Counted from the stretch's first letter, positions 1 through 5,232 are shown. The stretch is 6,621 nt of DNA from Coleofasciculus sp. S288 (GCA_020216575.1 JAIUYC010000226.1:1-6621); one strand, 5' to 3'. Program-made: numbers and translations. Notes: generated by a model not told the origin, from the sequence alone.

Positions 1-500
1 GCTAATCCACCCAGCAGCGATGACAGCAGAGCTTTTTCAGCTGTGCGAGGGGAGACACCCCACCGGTGCGAACCCAACAAAACTACCCCAAAACATCGGT
101 CTTTGCAGCGCAATGGGAACAATAGCGTACCCTGAACCTCAAAGTCTTGAGCAGCGCGACGCCATTCTCCAGCCCTAGGTTCTTGCCGCAAATCGGGAAT
201 GCCTACAGGTCGCTGCTGAATGACCACCTGTTCTAGCAAGTCGCCTGGATTGAGGTCGAACCACTGGTTGAGAAACGTTGTGTCACCGGTTGGGGTGCTA
301 CCTCCTTTGCCGCACAACCGATGTTCTAAGCGATCATAAAGACCAATCCAAATTAGGCGATAGTTCAACTCGGTCTTGAGGTAATCGAGAGTTGTCTCAA
401 TCAGAACGTCAGCATTCTCCTCTTCCCGCAACGTCTGAAGGACTCGTCCCAAAGCAACGAGTTGGTTTTCGCTGTTGGGCTGTAGATGTTGCTGATTCAT
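1..500 (-). CDS. GAF domain-containing protein, N-terminal part (runs off left edge)
   Basis: The minus strand reads open from an ATG at 500-498 to the window edge, giving 166 codons plus two bases. The protein starts MNQQHLQPNSENQLVALGRV and has a helical lead-in (about residues 10-35, LVALGRVLQTLREEENADVLIE). A GAF-like fold follows: the strand YRLIWIGLYD (47-56), a loop with a conserved-looking RPVGIPDLRQEP (97-108), and the paired strands GTLLFPLRCKDRCFGVVLLG (124-143). GAF domains bind small ligands or chromophores, or act as dimerising sensor modules. No chromophore cysteine context or output domain is visible here, and the C-terminus is missing. An in-frame TAA lies 30 nt upstream of the ATG, so the start is well bounded; the Shine-Dalgarno is weak (AAGGG about 12 nt upstream). 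The gene is divergent from pyrD. The domain call is by pattern only; ligand and role are unknown. Confidence 0.75.
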   Translation of the reverse strand, partial: MNQQHLQPNSENQLVALGRVLQTLREEENADVLIETTLDYLKTELNYRLIWIGLYDRLEHRLCGKGGSTPTGDTTFLNQWFDLNPGDLLEQVVIQQRPVGIPDLRQEPRAGEWRRAAQDFEVQGTLLFPLRCKDRCFGVVLLGSHRWGVSPRTAEKALLSSLLGGL

Positions 501-652
501 AATAATCAAACCCTTCAGGCAGGAGAGTTACGAGTGATAAAGATAAACCATCGTTAGAGGGATAGGTGCGATAGGGGGACACTTTTGGTGACGCCAAGAG
601 ATTCTGCTGAAGAACTCTCCGCGTCTGAGAACTCCACATCAATCGACTTACC

Positions 653-672
653 CTGTCTTGAAAATAAGACAG
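653..672. repeat. Perfect inverted repeat CTGTCTT-N6-AAGACAG
   Basis: The 7-bp arms are exact reverse complements separated by GAAAAT, giving a 20-bp dyad. It lies about 150 bp upstream of the GAF gene start and about 205 bp upstream of pyrD. It could be a regulator-binding site or an RNA hairpin in the GAF-gene leader. There is no T tract typical of an intrinsic terminator. No known cyanobacterial operator (NtcA, LexA) matches it that I can recognise. Confidence 0.4.
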
Positions 673-723
673 AAGGCTCCAGGGCAGATGGCAGAAGGAA
701 TAAGGATTTTCATCCATTCCTTG

Positions 724-755
724 TGAGCCATAGCTCATGATGTCTAACTGTTAGA
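724..755. repeat. Two adjacent small dyads upstream of pyrD
   Basis: TGAGC-CATA-GCTCA occupies 724-737 and TCTAAC-T-GTTAGA occupies 743-755. Both are perfect, and they are separated by only five bases. Two dyads side by side in a divergent promoter region could be operator half-sites. Each is short enough to occur by chance, so this is a weak regulatory candidate. Confidence 0.25.
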
Positions 756-817
756 TGCGCCCTGGGTGATGAATGATAGTGTAGCGGTAGCGACGTAAGT
801 AGCGTCTGAGTTACAAG

Positions 818-847
818 TTGAAGAGTCGAAATCTTTTAACTTATCAT
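818..847 (+). promoter_or_regulatory. Candidate sigma-70-type promoter for pyrD
   Basis: TTGAAG at 818-823 (consensus TTGACA, four of six) is followed after 18 nt by TATCAT at 842-847 (consensus TATAAT, five of six). Transcription would start near 854, leaving a leader of about 25 nt before the pyrD ATG. The call rests on hexamer similarity and position only. Confidence 0.35.
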
Positions 848-878
848 TCCTAACTTTTAACTCATAAATTTCTGCCGT

Positions 879-2045
879 ATGGATATTTATCAAACTTCTA
901 TTCGTCCGCTTCTGTTCAAGGCAGACCCGGAGTGGTTGCACCATCAAACGTTACGGTTGTTAGGATGGCTGGATTCAACCCACTGGCTTCACACTCGATT
1001 GCAGTCCTCGTTTTGCCTGAGCGATGCTCGACTGGAGCAAACGCTATGGGGGGTGAACTTCCCCAATCCTATTGGTCTAGCCGCTGGGTTTGATAAGGAT
1101 GGCGCAGGCACAAGAATTTGGGGGGCAGTCGGCTTTGGCTTTGCTGAACTGGGTACAGTGACCTATAAGGCGCAACCTGGAAACCCTCGTCCCCGCCTGT
1201 TTCGCTTGCTTGAAGACAAAGCTATTTTGAACCGCATGGGATTTAATAATAGCGGGGCTGAAGCCCTAGCAAATCGGTTGTCGCAGGTGAGTAGCCAAGG
1301 GCTAGTAGTCACCCCCCCTCGGCAAGGGGAGGCAAAAGAGGGATCGGACAACAAACAACTGACAACTGACAAAATACCAATCGGCATCAATCTGGGTAAA
1401 TCTAAAGTAACACCCCTCGAAGAAGCTGCGGCTGATTACTTGGGAAGTTTTCGCTTGCTGAAGGATTTAGGGGATTACTTTGTGGTTAATGTCAGTTCAC
1501 CGAATACACCGGGATTGCGATCGCTCCAGGATGCCGCTCAACTTGCTGGGATCGTAGAGGCACTGCAACAAGAAAATGATGCACGAAAGCCCATTTTAGT
1601 CAAGATTGCGCCTGATTTGGAGTGGGATGCGATCGCGGATGTGATCAACCTTGCCCAAACGTATCAACTAGCCGGAATTGTTGCCACCAACACCACAATC
1701 CGTCGAGACAATCTTAAAACTCAGCATATTCAAGCAACCGGAAAACCCGTGAGTGAAGAAGCGGGTGGGATTAGTGGAGTACCACTGCGCCAACGTTCCA
1801 CCGAGGTAATTCGCTTTATCTATCAGCAAACTCAAGGCCAGCTACCCATTATTGGGGTTGGGGGTATCTTTACGGCGGAGGATGCCTGGGAAAAAATTAC
1901 AGCTGGGGCGAGTCTGATTCAGGTTTACACGGGCTTGGTTTATGAAGGGCCGTGGATGGTGCGGCGAATTCTGGAGGGGTTGCTGCACAAATTGGAGGAA
2001 CGGGGATTGTTTTCGATTGCTGAGGCAGTAGGCAGAGAAGAGTGA
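879..2045 (+). CDS. pyrD: Dihydroorotate dehydrogenase (quinone), class 2
   Basis: This enzyme oxidises dihydroorotate to orotate in pyrimidine synthesis, using FMN and passing electrons to membrane quinone. The 388-residue protein has the class 2 N-terminal helix region ([21 protein letters not shown]) that associates with the membrane. The usual motifs follow: [10 protein letters not shown] (66-75), the substrate-binding NRMGFNN (118-124), GINLGKSK (169-176), [11 protein letters not shown] (204-214) with S207 as the expected catalytic base, VKIAPDL (241-247), ATNTTIRR (269-276) and the FMN-phosphate loop GVGGI (326-330). An in-frame TAA lies just upstream of ATG 879, so this is the first possible start, but no clear Shine-Dalgarno precedes it. 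A low-complexity segment at about residues 137-165 makes the region before [10 protein letters not shown] longer than in homologues I recall. All catalytic motifs are intact, so the enzyme is probably functional. Confidence 0.96.
   Translation: MDIYQTSIRPLLFKADPEWLHHQTLRLLGWLDSTHWLHTRLQSSFCLSDARLEQTLWGVNFPNPIGLAAGFDKDGAGTRIWGAVGFGFAELGTVTYKAQPGNPRPRLFRLLEDKAILNRMGFNNSGAEALANRLSQVSSQGLVVTPPRQGEAKEGSDNKQLTTDKIPIGINLGKSKVTPLEEAAADYLGSFRLLKDLGDYFVVNVSSPNTPGLRSLQDAAQLAGIVEALQQENDARKPILVKIAPDLEWDAIADVINLAQTYQLAGIVATNTTIRRDNLKTQHIQATGKPVSEEAGGISGVPLRQRSTEVIRFIYQQTQGQLPIIGVGGIFTAEDAWEKITAGASLIQVYTGLVYEGPWMVRRILEGLLHKLEERGLFSIAEAVGREE
1287..1373 (+). repeat. Repeat-like low-complexity in-frame insertion within pyrD
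   Basis: This stretch encodes about residues 137-165, between the helix after NRMGFNN and the conserved [10 protein letters not shown]. The DNA resembles cyanobacterial intergenic repeats more than coding sequence. A C-rich/G-rich hairpin has arms CCCCT (1315-1319) and AGGGG (1325-1329) around CGGCA. A direct heptanucleotide repeat, CAACTGA twice at 1356-1369, resembles short tandemly repeated repetitive (STRR) sequences. The reading frame is preserved and the flanking family sequence is uninterrupted. The exact insertion borders are inferred from remembered homologues and may shift by several codons. Confidence 0.5.
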
Positions 2046-2061
2046 CATCTTCCTCGGCTAA

Positions 2062-2313
2062 ATCAACTCTCTATTAGTTAAGAGTACAGAAAAGGCTGAA
2101 GTCGAAAAAATACTTTCTACTCGTACCCATAAATGCCATAGCTGTGGTTTTGTCTTGGATAGAGATTGGAACGCTGCTTTAAACATACTCAAGCTCGCAT
2201 TAAGTACTGTGGGACACACAGGAAATAACGTCTCTGGAGAGAACGACCTCTGCTTGAGTGAGGAGACTCCTTCAAGTAAGCCGACTCGAAGAAAGAGAAA
2301 ACCCAAGCAGTGA
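2062..2313 (+). pseudogene. tnpB: TnpB (IS200/IS605 family) C-terminal remnant
   Basis: An open frame from just after a TAA at 2059-2061 ends at TGA 2311-2313. It has no ATG or GTG start and encodes about 83 residues. It carries the hallmark TnpB C-terminus: AEVEKILSTRTHKCHSCGF, then DRDWNAALNIL with the third RuvC aspartate, then LSTVGHTG and a basic tail KPTRRKRKPKQ. Only the second CxxC of the zinc ribbon (CHSC) remains. The first CxxC, expected just before AEVEK, is absent (VKSTEK precedes it), and RuvC I and II with the whole N-terminus are gone. A functional TnpB is an RNA-guided nuclease of about 400 residues, so this copy cannot work as protein. It begins 16 bp after the pyrD stop, on the same strand, and flows into an IS right-end hairpin. 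Confidence 0.85.
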
Positions 2314-2323
2314 TGTTTGGAAT

Positions 2324-2354
2324 CCCCATACGTAGCTCTCTGCGGAGTGTGGGG
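2324..2354 (+). repeat. IS605-type right-end hairpin (possible omega-RNA stem)
   Basis: The arms CCCCATAC (2324-2331) and GTGTGGGG (2347-2354) pair over eight positions with one G-T wobble, enclosing a 15-nt loop. The position, 10 bp after the tnpB stop and 7 nt before GTCAA, is that of the terminal hairpin of IS200/IS605 elements. In active elements this region also forms the 3' scaffold of the TnpB guide RNA. With no T tract, it is a poor intrinsic terminator for pyrD, though it could slow or protect the transcript end. Confidence 0.6.
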
Positions 2355-2415
2355 AGGATGTCAAATTGCAATCATTTCTTCCTCAGGCAATCGTGACGCT
2401 GCTATCCTAACGACA

Positions 2416-2541
2416 GCTTCAATGTTCATAAAGAACCCTCGAAGGTTTGTCACAACTGCTCAAATGTTCTTTATGGATGCTTCAATGTTCATAAGGAACC
2501 CTCGAAGGTTTGTCACAACCGCTCGAATGTTCCTTATGGAT
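2416..2541. repeat. Two 63-bp tandem copies, each a long inverted repeat
   Basis: Copy 1 is 2416-2478 and copy 2 is 2479-2541; they differ at four positions, all transitions. Each copy is three 21-bp subunits. The outer stem pairs CATAARGAAC (2427-2436; 2490-2499) with GTTCYTTATG (2466-2475; 2529-2538) over 10 bp, extendable by three pairs including two G-T. An inner stem pairs TCGA with TCGA and GGTT with AACC in copy 2. The four changes convert one A-T pair to G-C (two changes), one G-T to G-C (2457 to 2520) and one C-A mismatch to C-G (2462 to 2525). No spacers separate the copies, so this is not a CRISPR. Confidence 0.8.
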
Positions 2542-2667
2542 GCTTCAACGTTAGTAACAACAGCTCGAGCAATCACAACAACAGCTTAAATGGTGGTAAC
2601 GGCAGCTTCAACGTTTCTTATAAAGGCTTGAGTGTTGGTAACAAGAGTTTGAATGGTAGTAACGACA
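2416..2667. repeat. Array of twelve 21-bp tandem units in perfect register
   Basis: Units begin at 2416 and every 21 bp to 2647, most opening GCT. The consensus in the second half is roughly GCTTRAAYGTTRGTAACRACA. No insertion or deletion breaks the register, although the units are quite diverged. One plus-strand frame (2397-2768) has no stop and reads as heptads such as SFNVSNN and SLNGGNG, running directly into the downstream aldolase gene, but it has no ATG or GTG. The opposite strand reads as heptads like VVTNVEA with two stops. It may be decayed heptapeptide-repeat coding sequence or a non-coding minisatellite; I favour non-coding today. Confidence 0.7.
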
Positions 2668-2755
2668 CCTTTTGCATTCTAGGTGAAGGGACAAACGATC
2701 GCTCAGTTGGGGTACACCATAGGGTAGGGGCTACCGCCTCACATAACTATAATCA

Positions 2756-2765
2756 GGGGAAAGGA
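2756..2765 (+). promoter_or_regulatory. Ribosome binding site deciding a GTG start
   Basis: GGGGAAAGGA lies immediately upstream of GTG 2769. The GGGG block is 9 nt from the start and AAGGA is 3 nt from it. No ATG or GTG occurs further upstream in this frame back to its stop at 2394. The site therefore supports initiation at 2769 over the upstream TTG at 2628, which lies inside the repeat array. Confidence 0.55.
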
Positions 2766-2768
2766 ACA

Positions 2769-3404
2769 GTGATTTATCTTGACTCAGCATTAGTTACCGA
2801 AGCTCAGGTAGTCGAAAAACTGGGATGGGTTAAGGGCATTACGACGAATCCGACGCTGTTGGCAAAAAGCGATTTGCCGCCAGAGACGACACTGCAACAA
2901 CTGGCTCAGATTAGCCCGGGTGAGCTTTATTATCAACTTACGGCTTCTGACTTTGACGGAATGGTAGCAGAAGGGCGAAAGGCGTTTGAGATTATCGGTG
3001 AAAAAACCGTCCTCAAGGTGCCTGCCACGTCAGTTGGGTTTCAGGTAGTGGCATTCCTGTCGCGAGAAATTCCCTGCGCGATGACAGCAATTTACAGTGC
3101 GGCACAAGCAGCCGTGTCACGAGAGGCAGGGGCAAACTATGCGATCGCATACGTCAATCGTGCTACCCGCTTATTAGGTGATGGTTTGGCATTAGTGCAG
3201 GATATGGCAAGCGTTTTGAAGGGCAGTAATACTGAGATTTTGGCAGCAAGTCTCAAATCACCCGAAGAGGCAGCAGCGGCACTGCAAGCAGGGGCGCATC
3301 ATCTCACTCTGCCTTTGAGCATATTGCAGGCGATGACTACTCATCAGTTATCCCAGCAAACGGTTGAAGAGTTTAATAAAACTGGGCGTGGGCTTTTGGG
3401 ATGA
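2769..3404 (+). CDS. fsa: Fructose-6-phosphate aldolase / transaldolase family protein
   Basis: This is a 211-residue Schiff-base aldolase of the small TalC/FSA group. These are cytosolic TIM barrels that cleave fructose-6-phosphate to dihydroxyacetone and glyceraldehyde-3-phosphate, or transfer the three-carbon unit. The start GTG gives MIYLDSALV, matching the family N-terminus. Key residues are D5 (YLDSA), N27 (TTNPTLL), the Schiff-base lysine K83 (VLKVPAT), the TAIYSAAQA strand (106-114), YVNRATRLLGDG (128-139) and the phosphate-binding end AASLKSPEEA (159-168). Q56 (YYQLTA) and Y128 match E. coli FSA Q59 and Y131, which favours aldolase over transaldolase activity, though cyanobacterial copies are often annotated as transaldolase. 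A longer reading from TTG 2628 would add 47 low-complexity residues from the repeat array and is unlikely. The gene is about 90 bp upstream of mntA and functionally unrelated to it. Confidence 0.88.
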   Translation: MIYLDSALVTEAQVVEKLGWVKGITTNPTLLAKSDLPPETTLQQLAQISPGELYYQLTASDFDGMVAEGRKAFEIIGEKTVLKVPATSVGFQVVAFLSREIPCAMTAIYSAAQAAVSREAGANYAIAYVNRATRLLGDGLALVQDMASVLKGSNTEILAASLKSPEEAAAALQAGAHHLTLPLSILQAMTTHQLSQQTVEEFNKTGRGLLG

Positions 3405-3480
3405 AATAGTGTTTTGGCTTTGGAACAAAACCTATCTTCCCAAGATTGGCAAACCATTAGCCCCCGTACAGGTTGATTTC

Positions 3481-3488
3481 GGAGGTGA
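3481..3488 (+). promoter_or_regulatory. Strong Shine-Dalgarno of mntA
   Basis: GGAGGTGA is a full match to the anti-Shine-Dalgarno end of 16S rRNA and sits 5 nt before ATG 3494. It decides the start: an in-frame TTG at 3473 and a GTG at 3485 would lie upstream of or within the site. Confidence 0.8.
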
Positions 3489-3493
3489 CTCGG

Positions 3494-3811
3494 ATGCTAG
3501 TCAAGAATATCGAAATCTCAGAAGACCAAATAACCGATTTCTGTCAGCGCTGGAACATCATAGAATTAGCCTTATTTGGTTCAGTGCTGCGGGATGACTT
3601 TCGTCCAGACAGTGACATCGATTTACTGGTGAATTTAGCTCCAGATTCTCATTGGACTCTGTCTAAAATGATTCGCATGCAGGAGGAATTAGAAGCCTTG
3701 TTCGGGCGAAAGGTCGATTTGGTAAGCAAACAAACTATTGAGACAAGCAGAAACTATCTCCGTCGTAAAGCTATCCTTAGCTCAGCTAAGGTAATTTATG
3801 CCTCCTCGTGA
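3494..3811 (+). CDS. mntA: MntA-type nucleotidyltransferase antitoxin
   Basis: The 105-residue protein is a minimal nucleotidyltransferase (MNT domain, polymerase-beta fold). It carries the exact antitoxin signature GS-X10-DXD: G29-S30 in LALFGSVLRDDFRPDSDIDL, then D41 and D43. A third acidic residue is D75 in GRKVDLV. In characterised MntA/HepT pairs, MntA uses ATP to attach AMP units to a tyrosine of HepT and so silences the toxin. It is co-oriented with hepT and overlaps it by 14 bp, giving translational coupling with antitoxin first, as is usual. The length is typical of the shorter members. All catalytic residues are present, so I expect it to be active. Confidence 0.92.
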   Translation: MLVKNIEISEDQITDFCQRWNIIELALFGSVLRDDFRPDSDIDLLVNLAPDSHWTLSKMIRMQEELEALFGRKVDLVSKQTIETSRNYLRRKAILSSAKVIYASS

Positions 3812-4151
3812 TCTCCATTACCTGCTGGATATTCTCATATCAGCCAGACTAGCTTTGAACTATGTATCTGGGAAAACTTGGATAGAATTTCTGGCGGATA
3901 TCCAATTTCAAGATTCTGTAATTCGACGAGTTGAGATTATTGGAGAGGCAGCCAGACGACTTTCTGAAGAAACTCGCATATCACTGTCCCAAATTCCTTG
4001 GAGTGACATGATTGGGATGCGTAACATCATGATCCACAATTACGACCAAGTAAATTTAGAAGTTGTTTGGAATGTAGTCCAGACCGATTTGCCGTCATTG
4101 ATTGCGGAACTGGAAAAGATTATTCCTCCAGAGGAGGAAATAGATAGTTAA
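3798..4151 (+). CDS. hepT: HepT-like HEPN-domain ribonuclease toxin (DUF86)
   Basis: This is an all-alpha HEPN toxin of 117 residues. The catalytic motif RX4HXY is intact as RNIMIHNY, with R75, H80 and Y82. Y82 is the expected AMPylation target of the partner MntA. The earlier helix carrying RRVEIIGEAARRLSEE (43-58) is typical of the DUF86 family. HepT toxins act as dimeric ribonucleases, with tRNA cleavage shown for some. Translation likely starts at ATG 3798 inside the mntA end, with AAGG 6 nt upstream (3788-3791) also inside mntA; no other start suits. With mntA it forms a complete, apparently active toxin-antitoxin operon. The Rpn gene follows after 34 bp on the same strand and could share the transcript. 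Confidence 0.93.
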   Translation: MPPRDLHYLLDILISARLALNYVSGKTWIEFLADIQFQDSVIRRVEIIGEAARRLSEETRISLSQIPWSDMIGMRNIMIHNYDQVNLEVVWNVVQTDLPSLIAELEKIIPPEEEIDS

Positions 4152-4185
4152 AGGCGAGCGATCGCTTAATTTAGAGGCCATTCCG

Positions 4186-5055
4186 ATGATTTTTATCAAC
4201 CCCAAAACAGACTTTGCATTCAAAAAAATCTTTGGTTCTGAGCAAAGTAAGGATATTCTGATCAGCTTCTTAAATTCCATCCTCTACGAAGCTCGTCCCG
4301 TCATCGAAGATTTAGAAATTCTCAATCCCTATCTAGCTCCCAGGATACGCGGCATCAAAGATACTTATTTAGATGTTAAAGCGAAGATAACTGGAAACAA
4401 AACAGTTATTATCGAGATGCAAGTCTTGAATGTTGAGGGATTTGAGAAGCGGATTTTGTACAACGCCGCTAAAGCCTATTCTATTCAGCTTGATTCTGGA
4501 GAAGATTATACGCTGTTGAATCCGGTGATTGCTTTGACAATTACAGATTTTGAAATGTTTGAAAATCTAGATAGGGTGATTTCGCGCTTTGTTTTAAAAG
4601 AAAAGGATTTTCTGATTGATTATCCAATTTATGATATTGAACTAGTCTTTGTTGAACTCCCAAAATTTACCAAAGAACTGGATGAGTTAGAAACAATAAC
4701 GGATAAGTGGCTCTATTTTCTCAAGAGTGCCAGGAGATTGGAGAGTGTGCCGGAGAAAATGGGAGAAGTGCCAGAAATTCGGAAAGCCTTTGAAGTGGCA
4801 AACCAAGCTAATCTAAGCCGTGAAGAATTAGAAGACTTAGAGAGACGGGAAATTTATATCCATGACCAGCGGAATGCGATTAAAAGAGCTGTCCGAGAAG
4901 GTAGGGAACAAGGCATTAGAGAAGGGAAGGAACAAGGGAGTAGAGAATCTCAATTGGAAATTGCCAAGCGGCTTCTTGGAGTATTAGATGAAGAAATGAT
5001 TAGTCAAACTACTGGACTAAGCCTTGAGGAAATTGAACGGTTGAAGCAGGAGTAA
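4186..5055 (+). CDS. Rpn family recombination-promoting nuclease / putative transposase (PD-(D/E)XK)
   Basis: The 289-residue protein starts MIFINPKTDFAFKKIFGSEQ, the hallmark N-terminus of the Rpn/PDDEXK_2 family (often labelled transposase). The nuclease core follows: TYLDVKA with D63, then VIIEMQV with E77 and Q79, the D...EXQ form of the PD-(D/E)XK site. KRILYNAAKAYSIQL (88-102) and the strand LNPVIALTITDFEMF are also typical. The C-terminal third is a charged helical region (about 195-260) with a glycine/glutamate/arginine low-complexity run, EGREQGIREG, and then an EEMISQTTGLSLEEIERLK end. AGAGG at 4173-4177 lies 8 nt before the ATG. Characterised Rpn proteins are DNA endonucleases that promote recombination, and some act in phage defence. 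The gene sits 34 bp after hepT, with a HIP1 site (4158-4165) between. Activity in this copy is inferred. Confidence 0.9.
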   Translation: MIFINPKTDFAFKKIFGSEQSKDILISFLNSILYEARPVIEDLEILNPYLAPRIRGIKDTYLDVKAKITGNKTVIIEMQVLNVEGFEKRILYNAAKAYSIQLDSGEDYTLLNPVIALTITDFEMFENLDRVISRFVLKEKDFLIDYPIYDIELVFVELPKFTKELDELETITDKWLYFLKSARRLESVPEKMGEVPEIRKAFEVANQANLSREELEDLERREIYIHDQRNAIKRAVREGREQGIREGKEQGSRESQLEIAKRLLGVLDEEMISQTTGLSLEEIERLKQE

Positions 5056-5131
5056 CACTACCAATCGTGGGTTTTGGACTATTGAATGGCTATTTCTCGG
5101 TTTAGGACTTTCCCAATAAAAAATATCCTTG

Positions 5132-5197
5132 TAGGGGCGGGTTGAGCCAATAAATTAGCGGTACGATCCATTAACTAAACTACAAAACTCGCCCTTA
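5132..5197. repeat. Imperfect inverted repeat with GGGGCGGGTT arm
   Basis: TAGGGGCGGGTT (5132-5143) is mirrored by AACTCGCCCTTA (5186-5197), pairing at ten of twelve positions around a 42-bp A+T-rich centre. GTAGGGGCGGGTT-type arms recur between genes in many cyanobacterial genomes, so this is probably a dispersed interspersed repeat, possibly a small MITE-like element. Copy number elsewhere cannot be judged from this window. Confidence 0.5.
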
Positions 5198-5232
5198 ACA
5201 ATTCCAGTAGCAATTTTAGAGCGATCGCATTC

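Larger units (their letters stand above)
501..878. other. Divergent intergenic region between the GAF gene and pyrD
   Basis: This 378-bp stretch separates two divergent starts and should hold both promoters. I see no convincing gene in it: open frames on the minus strand have no family resemblance, and one overlaps the GAF gene out of frame. It contains three short perfect dyads (653-672, 724-737, 743-755), three copies of GTAGCG at 781, 787 and 799, and an A+T-rich stretch just before pyrD with CTTTTAACT-like sequence occurring twice. A candidate sigma-70-type promoter for pyrD lies at 818-847. Confidence 0.6.
2062..2364 (+). mobile_element. Right-end remnant of an IS200/IS605-family element
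   Basis: The tnpB 3' end (to 2313) is followed by a short tail with a subterminal hairpin (2324-2354) and the sequence GAGGATGTCAA, ending at 2364. In this family, single-strand transposition uses subterminal hairpins and cleavage near a tetranucleotide such as TCAA at the right end. The left end, any tnpA and most of tnpB are missing. The outer limit at 2364 follows from the TCAA and is not confirmed by an empty-site comparison. The left limit is the first in-frame base after a stop and may lie a few bases either way. Confidence 0.65.

Noticed and set aside
409..738. Minus-strand open frame of 109 codons across the start of the GAF gene
   Set aside because: It overlaps the clearly coding GAF frame in another phase, has no recognisable family features, and extends into a dyad-rich intergenic region.
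2058..2371. Minus-strand frames across the tnpB remnant
   Set aside because: They are antisense to a recognisable TnpB C-terminus and show no family resemblance.
2416..2541. CRISPR array
   Set aside because: The copies are directly adjacent with no spacers, there are only two of them, and each is internally palindromic over its full length.
2317..2589. Plus-strand 90-codon frame with 21-residue repeats (FVTTA, MFIxNP)
   Set aside because: It begins at a TTG inside the IS right end, has no Shine-Dalgarno, and its repeats simply reflect the 63-bp DNA repeat. The frame two bases on is equally open, so openness is not evidence of coding here.
2723..2735. GGTAG-GGG-CTACC hairpin upstream of the fsa ribosome binding site
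   Set aside because: The 5-bp stem with a 3-base loop is within chance expectation and no known leader element matches it.
3411..3431. GTTTTG-N9-CAAAAC hairpin after fsa as a terminator
   Set aside because: The 6-bp stem is A-T rich and is followed by CCTATC with no T tract, so it is too weak to call an intrinsic terminator.
3364..3597. Plus-strand 77-codon frame between fsa and mntA
   Set aside because: It overlaps the ends of two well-supported genes in a different phase and lacks any motif.
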